Of a stretch of 64,000 bases of DNA, positions 47,267 through 56,664 are shown piece after piece. Below the pieces are notes generated by a model. The model searched no databases, was not told the origin of the DNA, and saw only the letters and a program-made list of their open reading frames with translations. The stretch is from Sesamum alatum. Its lineage: Eukaryota; Streptophyta; Magnoliopsida; Lamiales; Pedaliaceae. The DNA is taken from contig JACGWO010000003.1 in the NCBI GenBank assembly GCA_034509735.1, positions 5,952,001 to 6,016,000 of the forward strand. Direction: 5' to 3'. Within the stretch, counting starts at the first letter, position 1. Each line of letters starts with the position of its first letter. Position numbers and translations under genes: made by a program.

Positions 47267-47467
47267 GGACCACCCCACATACACAAGAACTTTGTAGGAT
47301 ACAGGCTTTCCAAACCATATCCAATATGGTAACTGGATCATAACTTTAAGAAAGAGCATGTTTCTCAACCTAGCAACTTTCAAGTCCATGTCTAGATGGG
47401 CTAAGATAACTTCAGTGAAATACCGAGCGAACCAAGTCTAACAGGGTTCATTTTCTCCCTGATCAGA
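47267..47467 (-). pseudogene. B-type pol relic fragment (B0')
   Basis: 200 bases almost identical to 6332-6471 plus the start of 21657-22047, and to B2 at 11420-11620. It is a second copy of the integrase-region relic and includes the site occupied by the solo B LTR in B0 (here unfilled: CGAACCAAGTCTAACAGGG). It is cut at about 47467 by an A LTR fragment. Confidence 0.82.
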
Positions 47468-48312
47468 GAGTATTTATAGAGGAGCAATCCTATTCCTCTT
47501 TAAACTCCAACTTTACAACATTAGTTTGACTAGGATTTTGACCTAGTCAAAGTCCTAGTCAAACTAGGTCTTGGATAGGTCAAACCAATCGTAGCCATTC
47601 ATATCTCCCTTTAATCTCAACGATCCATTTATTTGATGGAATATTTAAATCCTATTTAAATAATCCATGGGGCTATAAATAAATAAAATAAATAATAATA
47701 TTTAATTTAAGCCAACAAAATTAATTCCAATAAATCTAATTTATTTGTTTAGTTAATTCCTCTTAATCTAATTAAACGAATTGATTTCCTAAGAAAAAGA
47801 GAATCGATTAAATCCAATTTAATCGTCCTACGTCTCCAAATCTAATTCCAAGTTAAATACCTTATGTGTGTGGATTGTGTGTGACTCTTTAGGTTCACCT
47901 TCAGCTAGACTTTGTCGAATTCCCAACGATCCTATGACAAGAATTCGTCCGTTACCATGGGTGCTCGTCTAGCAACGGTCCATGGCACTAGAGCCTAGGA
48001 AAATGTACTTGGTGTGAACATTTAGGCTCTACAATACTTTTATCCTTCCATCTTCAATCTCACCACTTAGGGTTTAGGGCATGAAAACGTAGGTGCCCAT
48101 CTTAGACCTAAGCCTTGCCTCGTCCTTACTAAACATCACCGGGTTCCTACCCTTCTGTTCAGTTACTGTGGCCACAGATTTATAAGAGACGAGTCTTTAA
48201 GTAAAGTGAGATATCACTGTCAGCCCTCTGACAGCAGATGGATCCTTTCTCAGGATCTACTGTCACGCTGCACATCTTGACTATACTAGATAAGGCTTAT
48301 GACTACTCAGTA
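47468..48312 (-). repeat. Truncated A-type LTR, probably the 3' LTR of A6
   Basis: An internal part of an A LTR in minus orientation: from the TATA region (TATTTATAGAGG at the left edge) through TTGACT/TTGACC motifs (47521-47585) and the conserved U3 module (about 47885-48000), to GACTACTCA near 48310. Both true ends are missing. Orientation and position fit the 3' LTR of the A6 element to its right, fused by deletion to A6 RT. Confidence 0.8.
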
Positions 48313-50478
48313 CCCACTGACCTTCTTGTACACACAAGGGTCAGATTCGCTCTTGATGAAATAATAACCCCGTATGACGTCATCGAAGCGAATGTTCCGA
48401 CTCCGGGATGCTTGTTTGAGACCATAGATTGACTTCTGGAGACGGCAGACTTTCTGCTCTTCTCCGGTAACTGTGAATCCTTCCGACTAATCAATGTAGA
48501 TCTCTTCCTCAACGAAGCCGTAGAGAAATGTCGTTTTCACGTCCATCTGCCATATTTCATAGTCATACCATGTTGCTATGGCAAGCAGGATCCCAATGAA
48601 CTTAGCATGGCTACCGACGATTAGGTTTCCTCAAAGTCGACCCTAGGTCGTTGAGTGTGCCCTTTTGCCACTAGCCTAGGTTTGAAGGTCATAACTTCTC
48701 CATCAACGCCAAGTTTACGCTTATAGACCCATTTACACCATACTGGTTTAACACCTTTGGGTGGATCTACAAGTGTCCAGACTTGGTTCTCCCTCATGGA
48801 GTCTATTTTGATTTTCATGGCCTCAAGCCATTTTCTCGAGTCGATGTCAGACTCGCGTCCCCGTATGTCTTAGCATCCTTGTCCATTTGACAGGTCACAC
48901 TTAGAAAGCCATACCTCATGGGAGGGTGAGGCACTCTAGCTGACCTACGGAAGACGGAAACGTCAGTTGTGACTGTGGGTGAAGATATTACAGGAGCTGG
49001 CGGTTCAGGTACTGGGGTTGGTTCCTCCCGAGGTTGTTCGACATGCCTGGCATGCTGAATCTCACAAGGTCACTCAACCTATTGGGTATCTATCATGAAA
49101 CCTCTCGGTGAGGTATCCACAGCTTCTGGAATCGATGATTGATTTGTTTCACTTGACTCCTCAAGGATCAGTTCATCATGTTGGACACCTACTGAAAATC
49201 CTTGTTCCTAGAATATTCTGTTCCTTGAAACGAACACCTTCTGTTCCAAGGGGTCATAGAATAATAACCTGCAGTTTCTTTTGGGTATCCAACGAACCTG
49301 CACAAACTAGATTTTGATTCTAGCTTGTATCCCACTAACCTCTTAACGTATGTAGGGCCACCCCACACTTTCAAGTAGTTGTAGGATGCAGGCTTGCCGT
49401 GCCATATCTCATATGGTGTTTAGGTTACAACACTGGTCGGCGCTAAGTTTAACAACTTTGTTGCAGTTTCCAATACGTAGCCCCAAAACGACAAGGGCAA
49501 CTCGGTAAACTGATTATGGATCGGACCATGTCTAACAAGGTTCAATTCCTCCTTTCAGAGACACCGTTTAATTACAGTGTCCCAGGAGGTGTCCATTCAA
49601 AGACTATACCGTTTTCTTTGAGATAATTAAGGAATTCGGTACTAAGGTATTCGCCACCTCGGTCTAACCGTAGGACTTTGATTTTGCAGCCGGTTTGGTT
49701 CTCGACTTTAAGTTTGAATTCTTTGAACCACTCAAGAGCTTCAGACTTGTACCTCATCAGGTAAACATAACCGTACCGTGAATGATCATCGGTGAAGGTT
49801 ATGAAGTAGGAGAACCCAACCTTAGCGGTCCACACATGTCTGTATGGACCAAGTCCAGCAGACCTGTGGCAAGCCTGCTTTGTCCTACAAAAGGCTTCTT
49901 GATCATTTTCCCTTTAAGGCAGGATTCGCAAGTTGGTAGGTCACTCAAATCCCCAACCTCTAGGTTCTTTGAGTCTACCAATTACTTCATTCTTTCTTGG
50001 GAGATATGACCTAGCCTTGCATCCCACAGTCGTGCGTTCGCGTCATTATCTGCTTTACGTTTGTGTTGAGTATTCATAACAAAATTTTTTTGTTGTAAGA
50101 TATAGAGACCATTATTAAGCGTACCAAACAGATGAGTAAATCCACCCTTCATCAAATAAAGGCAATTTTTATTGATTGAAAACTCATAACCATTATTGTC
50201 TAACAATGGAATGGAAATTATGTTTTTAATCATGCTAGGTACATAATAAACTTGCTCTAATTCTATACTAATATGATCACTAACTACTAACGTGGCGGAT
50301 CCTATTGCTTCTGCCGAGATGGCCTTGCCATTTGCAAGCTTTAGGACTAGTTCACCGCTACTACTCAACCTTCTGCTTCTTTTCAACACCTGCAAGTCAT
50401 TGCAAATGTGAGCTCTACAGCCGGTATCTAATACCCAACAGGCAGAGTTAGTGACCATATTAACCTCAACCACAAAAA
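48313..50478 (-). pseudogene. A6 pol (protease, integrase, N-terminal RT)
   Basis: On the minus strand this reads from protease (WVLDTG with the catalytic Asp at 50420-50428) through the integrase zinc domain (the first His is replaced: DARLGHISQE; CESCLKGK kept), the integrase core (HTDMCGPL, FITFTDDHSRYGYVYLMRYK, LDRGGEY), and its C-terminus (KVWGGPTYVKRLVGYKLESK) into RT (QVWTLVDPPKGVKPVWCKWV). Stops occur after SQERMK and in the linker. RT from YVDD onward, RNase H, the polypurine tract and the LTR end are deleted at about 48313. Gag continues at 60500 beyond A5. Confidence 0.85.
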
Positions 50479-51367
50479 TGTTAGAATAGGTGACCATGTA
50501 ATCCAATTTTGGCAGGAATATGTAACCTATGTCTAGACAATTTTTTGGTATTTGATAAAAACATTTATGAATAAAGAAGTGAAAATTCATATGGCAATAC
50601 TTTGTTTACGTTCACTTATCTGCATTTACATTTTTGTTCACTACGCAAACAAAGCCCACGGACTGAGAAACGATTTCGGGGACTGGGACTACGCTTGGAG
50701 GTAGGTCCATGAAATCAGTCTTACCGAATCAGTCTGGAAATCTCCAAGTCAAGGAATCCCGAAAATGGGTACCGGGATTCCCTTTGAGACTTGCACTAAG
50801 CATCTGCTGTCGTATTTCATCGACGGGTGACGAAGGTCGTCTAAGCAGTGTTAATGGGTCAGCATGCTAGGAAGCAACTGACTCAGGTGACTCGCGGGAA
50901 CCGTCTTACGGAGGACCTTGAGTATGGTCAGCAAGGTATGACGTGTATTCCCGGTTGCAACGGTACAGGCCAAGTCCTTTGACTTAAGGAACTGCTGAGT
51001 TTACCTGTGCATCAGGTCTGTATCTTAGATATGGTGAGAGATTGCCAAAATACTCTTGAGTAGTCATAAGCCATGTCTAGTGCAGCTCGGGTGTACAAAG
51101 TGACAGTAGTTTCCAAGAAAGGATCTGTCTCCTGTCAAAAGGCATTGACAGTTGAGTCTCATGTATGCTCTGTGTCTTGTCCCTAAAATCTGTGGCCACA
51201 GTAACTGAACAGGAGGGAAGGTTTCCCTTGCGGCGTTTAGTAAGGACAGACCGACACTTAGGTCCAAAATGGGTACCTGCATTTTCCGTGCCCTAGACCC
51301 TAAGTGATGAGACCGAAGACAGAAGGACAAGTGTACTGTTAGAGCCTAAAGGTTCATGCCCGAATAT

Positions 51368-51463
51368 TTCACCTAGTCCCTAGTGTCATGGACCGTTGCT
51401 AGATGGCCACCCATGGTAACGGACGGATTCTGGGAATCCGACCAAGTCTAGCTGAATGGTGAA
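51368..51463 (+). promoter_or_regulatory. Conserved U3 module with nested inverted repeats
   Basis: Outer arms TTCACC (51368) and GGTGAA (51458-51463) enclose CCGTT/AACGG arms around GCTAGATGGCCACCCATGGT and a GGATTC-TGG-GAATCC hairpin. Closely similar modules are seen in A, B, C and D LTRs, although the sequence around them is diverged. The role is unknown. A cis-acting DNA element or a structure in the RNA 3' end are both possible. Confidence 0.6.
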
Positions 51464-51785
51464 CCTAAAGATTCACACACTATCCACACACACTTAATAT
51501 TTAATTTGGGATTAAATATTGGAGTAAAGGAATGATTAAATTAGATTTAATCGGGTTCTATATTTTCTTGAAGAAATTAATTCCTTCTATTTGATAAAGG
51601 GAATTAAATTAATAAATAGGATTTATTAAAGGGTTGATTTAATGGGCTTAGAATAAATATTAATATTTACTTATTATATTATATTTATTCTTTTAGCCTT
51701 TTGGAATATTTAATGGAATTTAAATATTCCATTAAATTAAAATCAACGGTTGAGATGGAAAGGGGAGATGGAAGGCTAGGATTCG

Positions 51786-51845
51786 TTTGACTAGGTCAAA
51801 CACTAGTTTGACTAGGACTTTGACTAGGTCAAAATCCTAGTCAAA
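51786..51845 (+). promoter_or_regulatory. W-box-like cluster upstream of the TATA box
   Basis: Two TTTGACTAGGTCAAA palindromes (51786-51800 and 51819-51833), a TTTGACT (51807-51813) and an AGTCAAA (51839-51845) give six TTGAC[CT] cores within 60 bases. TTGAC[CT] is the known core for plant WRKY factors. The cluster ends about 45 bases before the TATA box. Similar clusters are in the other A LTRs and in C LTRs. Confidence 0.6.
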
Positions 51846-51891
51846 TTAGAGTTCTTAGAGTTGGAGTTTAAAGAGGATTAAACTCCTCCTC

Positions 51892-51899
51892 TATATAAA
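51892..51899 (+). promoter_or_regulatory. TATA box of the A5 5' LTR
   Basis: TATATAAA within CTCCTCTATATAAACC. Transcription would start about 30 bases downstream. The partner in the 3' LTR is at 59914-59921. Confidence 0.7.
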
Positions 51900-52472
51900 C
51901 CTCTAGCCTCCAACAATTGGAGGATGATGATTCTTGAAAACACACACACAACATACACTCTCCCCTCTCCTCACCTTTCGTCCGCCCCTCTCTCTCTAAC
52001 AAGAAAATATTTTTCTTAGTTCTTTTGTTCTTGGAACATTAGAACTTAGATGAATCAATACCGTTAATTGATAACGTGTTGTTGATTCATCCACTCCAAA
52101 AACAAATACTTGTTCATTGCTAGCACGACGTGCAAGATACGTGAGTGGATCGTGTATCACGATTTGGAGGGTCTCAAGAACGAGATCTCGGTGCAAAACG
52201 GGGAACAACGCGAGTAGCCGTTGAAGACGAAAACGACAATGGGTAGGTCTCGTTTTACTTTTTCGTGCCTCTTTAATTTTCAACTCTATGGCCTCCATGA
52301 TTTCTTTACATGTTATATGATCATGAGATACACCGAACGCCCGGGAACCTCAAGGGCACACCCCTTGAGCGTGTTCTTTTAAATTTAAAGCATGCTTTAA
52401 TTTTTGTATGATTATTTTTATCGCGCTTTAGCATTCACGCAATTCCCGGGACGATCCACCGATTTCTTTCAG

Positions 52473-52484
52473 TGGTATCAGAGC
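52473..52484 (+). other. A5 primer-binding site
   Basis: TGGTATCAGAGC, one base after the LTR, complementary to the 3' end of initiator tRNA-Met. Confidence 0.95.
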
Positions 52485-52682
52485 CCAGTTCGGTGTATAG
52501 GCCTAGGGTTAATGTGCGTTCTAAGCATGAAACGTGATATTGGCATGTTTTAGATTAAATCTTGATTTTTCTTGATTTTAAGCATGTCGGTTTTATTGCT
52601 TTTAATTCATGTGAATTTCTAAATGTTGGTATTTTTCTGTTTTTCTTGGGAAACGGGGTGGAAAATTGAACGGAAAACGAGA

Positions 52683-52905
52683 AACGACGCAGCCGGCCAG
52701 CCAGCAGGCCAGCGCGCGCGCAAGGCAAGGGAGCCGGCACGCGCGACGGCCTGCCGGAATGCCAGGCCGCGCAGCGCGCTGCCGGCCAGGCGCGCGCGCA
52801 CGCAGGCAAGGGGCCTGCGCGCGCGCAGGGGCGGCAGGTTGAGCCTGCTGCCCTATGCGCGTGCCGGCGGGCCGCTGCCGGCGGCGGCGGCGGCAACTAG
52901 GGTTT
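52683..52905. other. GC-rich block in the A5 leader
   Basis: About 220 bases with many GCGCGC and GCCGGC motifs, ended by CTAGGGTTTC at its 3' edge. The arrangement is the same as in A1 (about 510 bp) and A2 (about 505 bp), so the block varies more than twofold within one family. Confidence 0.85.
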
Positions 52906-53959
52906 CAAAATTCTAGCAGTGTTTTTCTTTTATTTTTTAATTATTTTCAGTTTTAATTTTTGAAATTAATTCTGAAAACTCGTTTTTGGTTCAATTATGC
53001 CAAAATTTCTAAAGACATTATTTTAGGAGTAAAATAAATTGGATTTGGAATCCCGGGGTTATTTTACTTAAAATAATGAGGAACGGTTTTCCTAAAACGA
53101 GAAAACATTATTACCAATATTTGTGTTTTATTTTTTCACACGTTGTGCACATATTCATTTATTATTTTGGATATTTATGATTGGTAATCATGTATTGTTG
53201 GTATATAGTAATTATATGATTGGATCATGTGATTATGTGTGTTGGATGGAAATCGATGATCACGAGCCTGAGACCGGATGTATGGTTTATTTTCTGTTGG
53301 GCCTGTGTGCCTCTTTTACTGCTTTCTCTTTCTCTCTTTCTAGTTGCCTTGGAATAATAAGGCATTCTACCTCCCTCCTTATGTACTCCCCCCGGGTTTT
53401 CGCTGGGGTTTCTATTTTTTAATATGTAATGAGAGTAGACTAGGAGTGAGGTTTCTATTTTTGTAATTGGTGGAGAAGAAGGAAGGACCACATGGAGAGC
53501 CTAGACAGGAGGCCCCTTGGAGTTTTCCGTGAAGTGAAGAAAGAGAAAAAGAGACCAAGGCCCATCAGCATAATGATTAGGTTACTATTAATGTAATAGT
53601 ATAGGACCAACCCTAGATTGACCATAGATCCACTGCGGGCTCAGTGGGTCGCATAGGATTCGGGCTCGTGATCATCCAACAGGGGCATGCTAGGCTTTAA
53701 TTTTGCATGTGGTTGTGATGATGGATGAATGGATTGTTTATTTATCATATAACTGCTATGGATGGTTTATTTACGCATTTTGGATGTATGTGTAGATATT
53801 TATTTATTTGAGATCTCGGTCATTTCCTACTCTCATATTGGTTGGACCAATGTCAAAATATTAGACCCTAGACAAAATGGACATAAACTCTAGGAGTTTG
53901 TCCATGCCTTCCAATCCATGGCATAGTGAGGAAGCTGCTTTGGGTCAATAGCGTGGTCT

Positions 53960-54049
53960 CACGAGTCGTGGCACGTTATTGTACTTAAAGGAAGCTGCAT
54001 TATGTCATGAATGAAAAACGGGCTGCTCCTACCTGTCTCACGAGTCGTG
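53960..54049 (+). other. Paired CACGAGTCGTG palindromes in the leader
   Basis: Two identical 11-mers (53960-53970 and 54039-54049), each self-complementary apart from its centre, 79 bases apart and about 380-470 bases before the gag start. The pair is found at the same leader position in A1, C1, A6, D1 and B2, perfect in A1, A5 and C1 and slightly eroded elsewhere. Confidence 0.8.
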
Positions 54050-54426
54050 GGGGTACCAGTGGGTCCGTGGCTCGGTCGATTAGGTTGGGTCTAATGCCCA
54101 ATTAACATGATTCGCTTGGAGTCCTCAGGATCATGTGAAAGGGTGAGGCAATAATCTTGGGAATCTCGTGGAACGAGAATGGTATGGAATACCTCCCACA
54201 GGATCTTTTCCATGCGAATCGTAAAAGCGGGGTATGGGAAAAATCGCTGTGGATCCCAAGCCCACTTGGAAAAGATTTCCCGAAAATCACGTTTGAGAGT
54301 ACCGTATTTTCGTATAAATAGTGGGAGGATTAAATGACTAAAGTCCATGCATTTAATTATTTTATCAAACCACCGTCTTTTATTTTCTGCTGATCGCGCG
54401 CTGTTTTCTAAAATGTAAATTTTAAA

Positions 54427-55809
54427 ATGTCTAAGAACCCACTTTCCACCATTCTTGAGACAAACAAATTCAATGGAACAAACTACAACGACTGGTTGCG
54501 CAATCTCAGGATAGTCTTAAATTACGAGAACCAAGGCTACGTCATGGACGAGCCTCTCCCTAGGACCTCACCGGAAGAATCCACGCCAGAAGAAAGTGAG
54601 ACGTTCGAGACTTGGCATAAGGATAACCGGAAGGTCCGTAGCATCATACTTGCTTCGATGACCAATGAGATTCAGAAGCAATATGAAAGGCTAGACGATG
54701 TCCCTTCCATTATGGTTCGCCTTAAGGATTGCTATGCAGTCCCGGACCGGCATACTAGGTATGTCGCGACCAAGGCGTTCTTTGGAACGAAAATGACAGA
54801 AGGATCCTCTGTACAAGAGCACGGGGTTAAAATGCTTACCCTGGTGGAAAAGCTCGAGGACCTAAAGGCAGGTCTCAATAATGAAACGTACATAGATGTG
54901 ATCCTTCAGTCACTCCCACCCTCCTTTGACCAATTTATCGAAAACTACAACATGAACGCACTTGAGAAGGGCATTCATGAGTTGATCAATATGTTGGTGC
55001 AATACGAGGCAACGACTAAGAAGTCCACGCCTTCGGTATTGTTTGGAGGTGCTTCGACTTCTAATACGAAAGGCAAGGGTGCCGGATGTTGGAAGAAGAA
55101 GAAGGGGAAGGGAAAGGCCGTCAAAGCAGCTACGAACACTAAGAGTGTTCCCATTGCCAAAGAGGGGAAAGGCAAAGAAAAGGGAAAGATTGTCTCCAAG
55201 CAACAGTCGAAGGCATATGACATATGTATCAACTGCTGTGAGAAAGGGCATTGGAAGAGAGAGTGCCCCAAACTCTTCTCGAACCAAGGTATATATGTGA
55301 TTGAGGTTAATATGGTCACTAGTTCTGCCTCTTGGGTATTAGATACCGGCTGTGGAGCTCACATTTGCAATGACTTGCAGGTGTTGAAAAGAAGCAGAAA
55401 ACTGGGTAGCGGGGACATGATCCTGAAGCTTGGGAATGGCAAGGCCATCTCAGCAGAAGCAGTAGGATCCGCCACTCTAGTGATTAGTGATAGTATTAGC
55501 ATAGATTTAGAGCAAGTTTATTTTGTACCCAGTATGATTAAAAATATCATTTCCATTCCATTGTTGGACAATAGTGGTTATGAGTTTAGAATCAATAAAA
55601 ATTGCTTTTATTTGATGAGGTGTGGAATTGCTCATCTACTTGGTACATTGCATAACGGACTCTATATCTTGCAACAAACGAATTTCGTCCTCAATGCACA
55701 ACACAAACAAAAATTAGATAATAACGGGAACGCACGTCTGTGGCACGCTAGGCTAGATCACATATCCCAAGATAGGATGAAAAAGTTGGTAGACTCAAAG
55801 AACCTATAG
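54427..55809 (+). CDS. A5 gag, protease and start of integrase (polyprotein, ends at premature TAG)
   Basis: This 460-residue frame opens the gag-pol polyprotein. Residues 1 to about 210 are capsid-like gag (MSKNPLSTILETNKFNG, then NDWLRNLRIVLNYENQGYV), and 215-265 are a Lys-rich linker. Residues 267-280 form the CCHC nucleic-acid knuckle CINCCEKGHWKREC. The aspartic protease motif WVLDTG has its catalytic Asp at residue 306. Residues 440-445 hold the H-x4-H half of the integrase zinc finger (HARLDH). The frame is stopped by TAG at 55807-55809, where A6 has a Glu codon (KNLEVGDL), so this is a nonsense mutation. The start ATG is the one used by all relatives. Gag protein and protease could still be produced. 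They would act in virus-like particles, cutting the polyprotein. Confidence 0.92.
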   Translation: MSKNPLSTILETNKFNGTNYNDWLRNLRIVLNYENQGYVMDEPLPRTSPEESTPEESETFETWHKDNRKVRSIILASMTNEIQKQYERLDDVPSIMVRLKDCYAVPDRHTRYVATKAFFGTKMTEGSSVQEHGVKMLTLVEKLEDLKAGLNNETYIDVILQSLPPSFDQFIENYNMNALEKGIHELINMLVQYEATTKKSTPSVLFGGASTSNTKGKGAGCWKKKKGKGKAVKAATNTKSVPIAKEGKGKEKGKIVSKQQSKAYDICINCCEKGHWKRECPKLFSNQGIYVIEVNMVTSSASWVLDTGCGAHICNDLQVLKRSRKLGSGDMILKLGNGKAISAEAVGSATLVISDSISIDLEQVYFVPSMIKNIISIPLLDNSGYEFRINKNCFYLMRCGIAHLLGTLHNGLYILQQTNFVLNAQHKQKLDNNGNARLWHARLDHISQDRMKKLVDSKNL

Positions 55810-56664
55810 GTTGGGGACTTGAGCGATCTACCAACTTGTGAGTCCTGTCTAAGAGGGAAAATGACCAAGAAGCCCTTTGTAGGACAAAGCAGGCTTGCCA
55901 CAGGTCTGTTGGACTTGGTCCATACAGACGTATGTGGACCACTAAGGACGCAGGCCCAAGGTGGGTTCTCCTACTTCATAACCTTCACCGATGATCATTC
56001 ACGGTATGGTTATGTTTACCTAATGAGGTACAAGTCTCAAGCTCTTGAGAGGTTTAAAGAATTCAGACTTGAAGTGGAGAACCAAACCAACTGCAAAATT
56101 AAAGTCCTTCGGTCGGACCGAGGAGGTGAGTACCTTAGTTCGGAGTTCCTAGATTATCTAAAAGAACATGGTATAATATCAGAATGGACACCTCCAGGAA
56201 CACCACAGTTAAATGGTGTCTCTGAAAGGAGGAATCGAACCCTGTTGGACATGGTTCGGTCCATGATGAGTTTTACCAAATTTCCCTTATCGTTTTGGGG
56301 CTATGCACTAGAAACGGCGGCCAAATTATTGAATTTAGCGTCTACTAGTGCATTGACCCGAACGCCATATGAGATATGGCACGGCAAGCCTGCATCCTAC
56401 AACTACTTGAAAGTGTGGGGTAGCCCCGCATACGTCAAGAGGTTAGTGGGAGATAAGTTAGAATCTAGGTCTAGCTTATGCAAGTTCGTTGGATACCCTA
56501 AAGAAACTGTGGGTTATTACTTTTATGACCCCTTGGAACAAAAGGTGTTTGTTTCAAGAAATGCAGTATTCTTGGAGCAAGGCTTCCCGGAGGATATCCA
56601 ACCTGATGAGCTGATCCTTGAGGAGTCAAGTGATGGAATCCAGCCATCAGAGAAGGCCGCGTAA
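55810..56664 (+). pseudogene. A5 integrase
   Basis: This continues in the same frame after the TAG. It has the C-x2-C half of the zinc finger (CESC at codons 471-474), then the catalytic core D501 (HTDVCGPL), D564 (RSDRGGEY) and E600 (SERRNRTLL). The spacing is D-x62-D-x35-E, as in the DDE retroviral integrase family. The C-terminal domain follows (KVWGSPAYVKRLVGDKLESR, EQKVFVSRNAVFLEQGFPED). It joins element cDNA to the 5-bp staggered target. All catalytic residues are present, but the frame is closed at both ends by stops: TAG at 55807 and TAA at 56662. Few changes separate it from an active gene. Confidence 0.9.

Larger units (their letters stand above)
50479..52471 (+). repeat. A5 5' LTR
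   Basis: 1993 bp from TGTTAGAATAGG to TTTCTTTCA. It contains the conserved U3 module with nested inverted repeats (51368-51463), a W-box-like cluster (51786-51845), a TATA box (51892-51899), and CA- and CT-rich tracts just downstream of the likely start. The LTR ends next to the primer site. Confidence 0.96.
52485..54426 (+). other. A5 leader
   Basis: 1.94 kb of untranslated leader with no supportable gene. In order it holds an AT-rich spacer, a GC-rich block at about 52683-52905, an AT-rich spacer, a hairpin with arms CCACTG/CAGTGG (53630-53647), two CACGAGTCGTG palindromes (53960-53970 and 54039-54049), a TCTCGT-GGA-ACGAGA hairpin (54164-54178), and the gag start. All leaders in the window share this plan. 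These elements could serve RNA packaging or dimerisation, which is inference. Confidence 0.75.

Noticed and set aside
52473..52484. Possible tRNA gene
   Set aside because: Only the 12 bases complementary to the tRNA 3' end are present, the hallmark of a retrotransposon primer site. There is no cloverleaf around it.
54910..55319. Minus-strand frames opposite A5 gag
   Set aside because: Antisense shadows of a clear gag gene, with no domain of their own.
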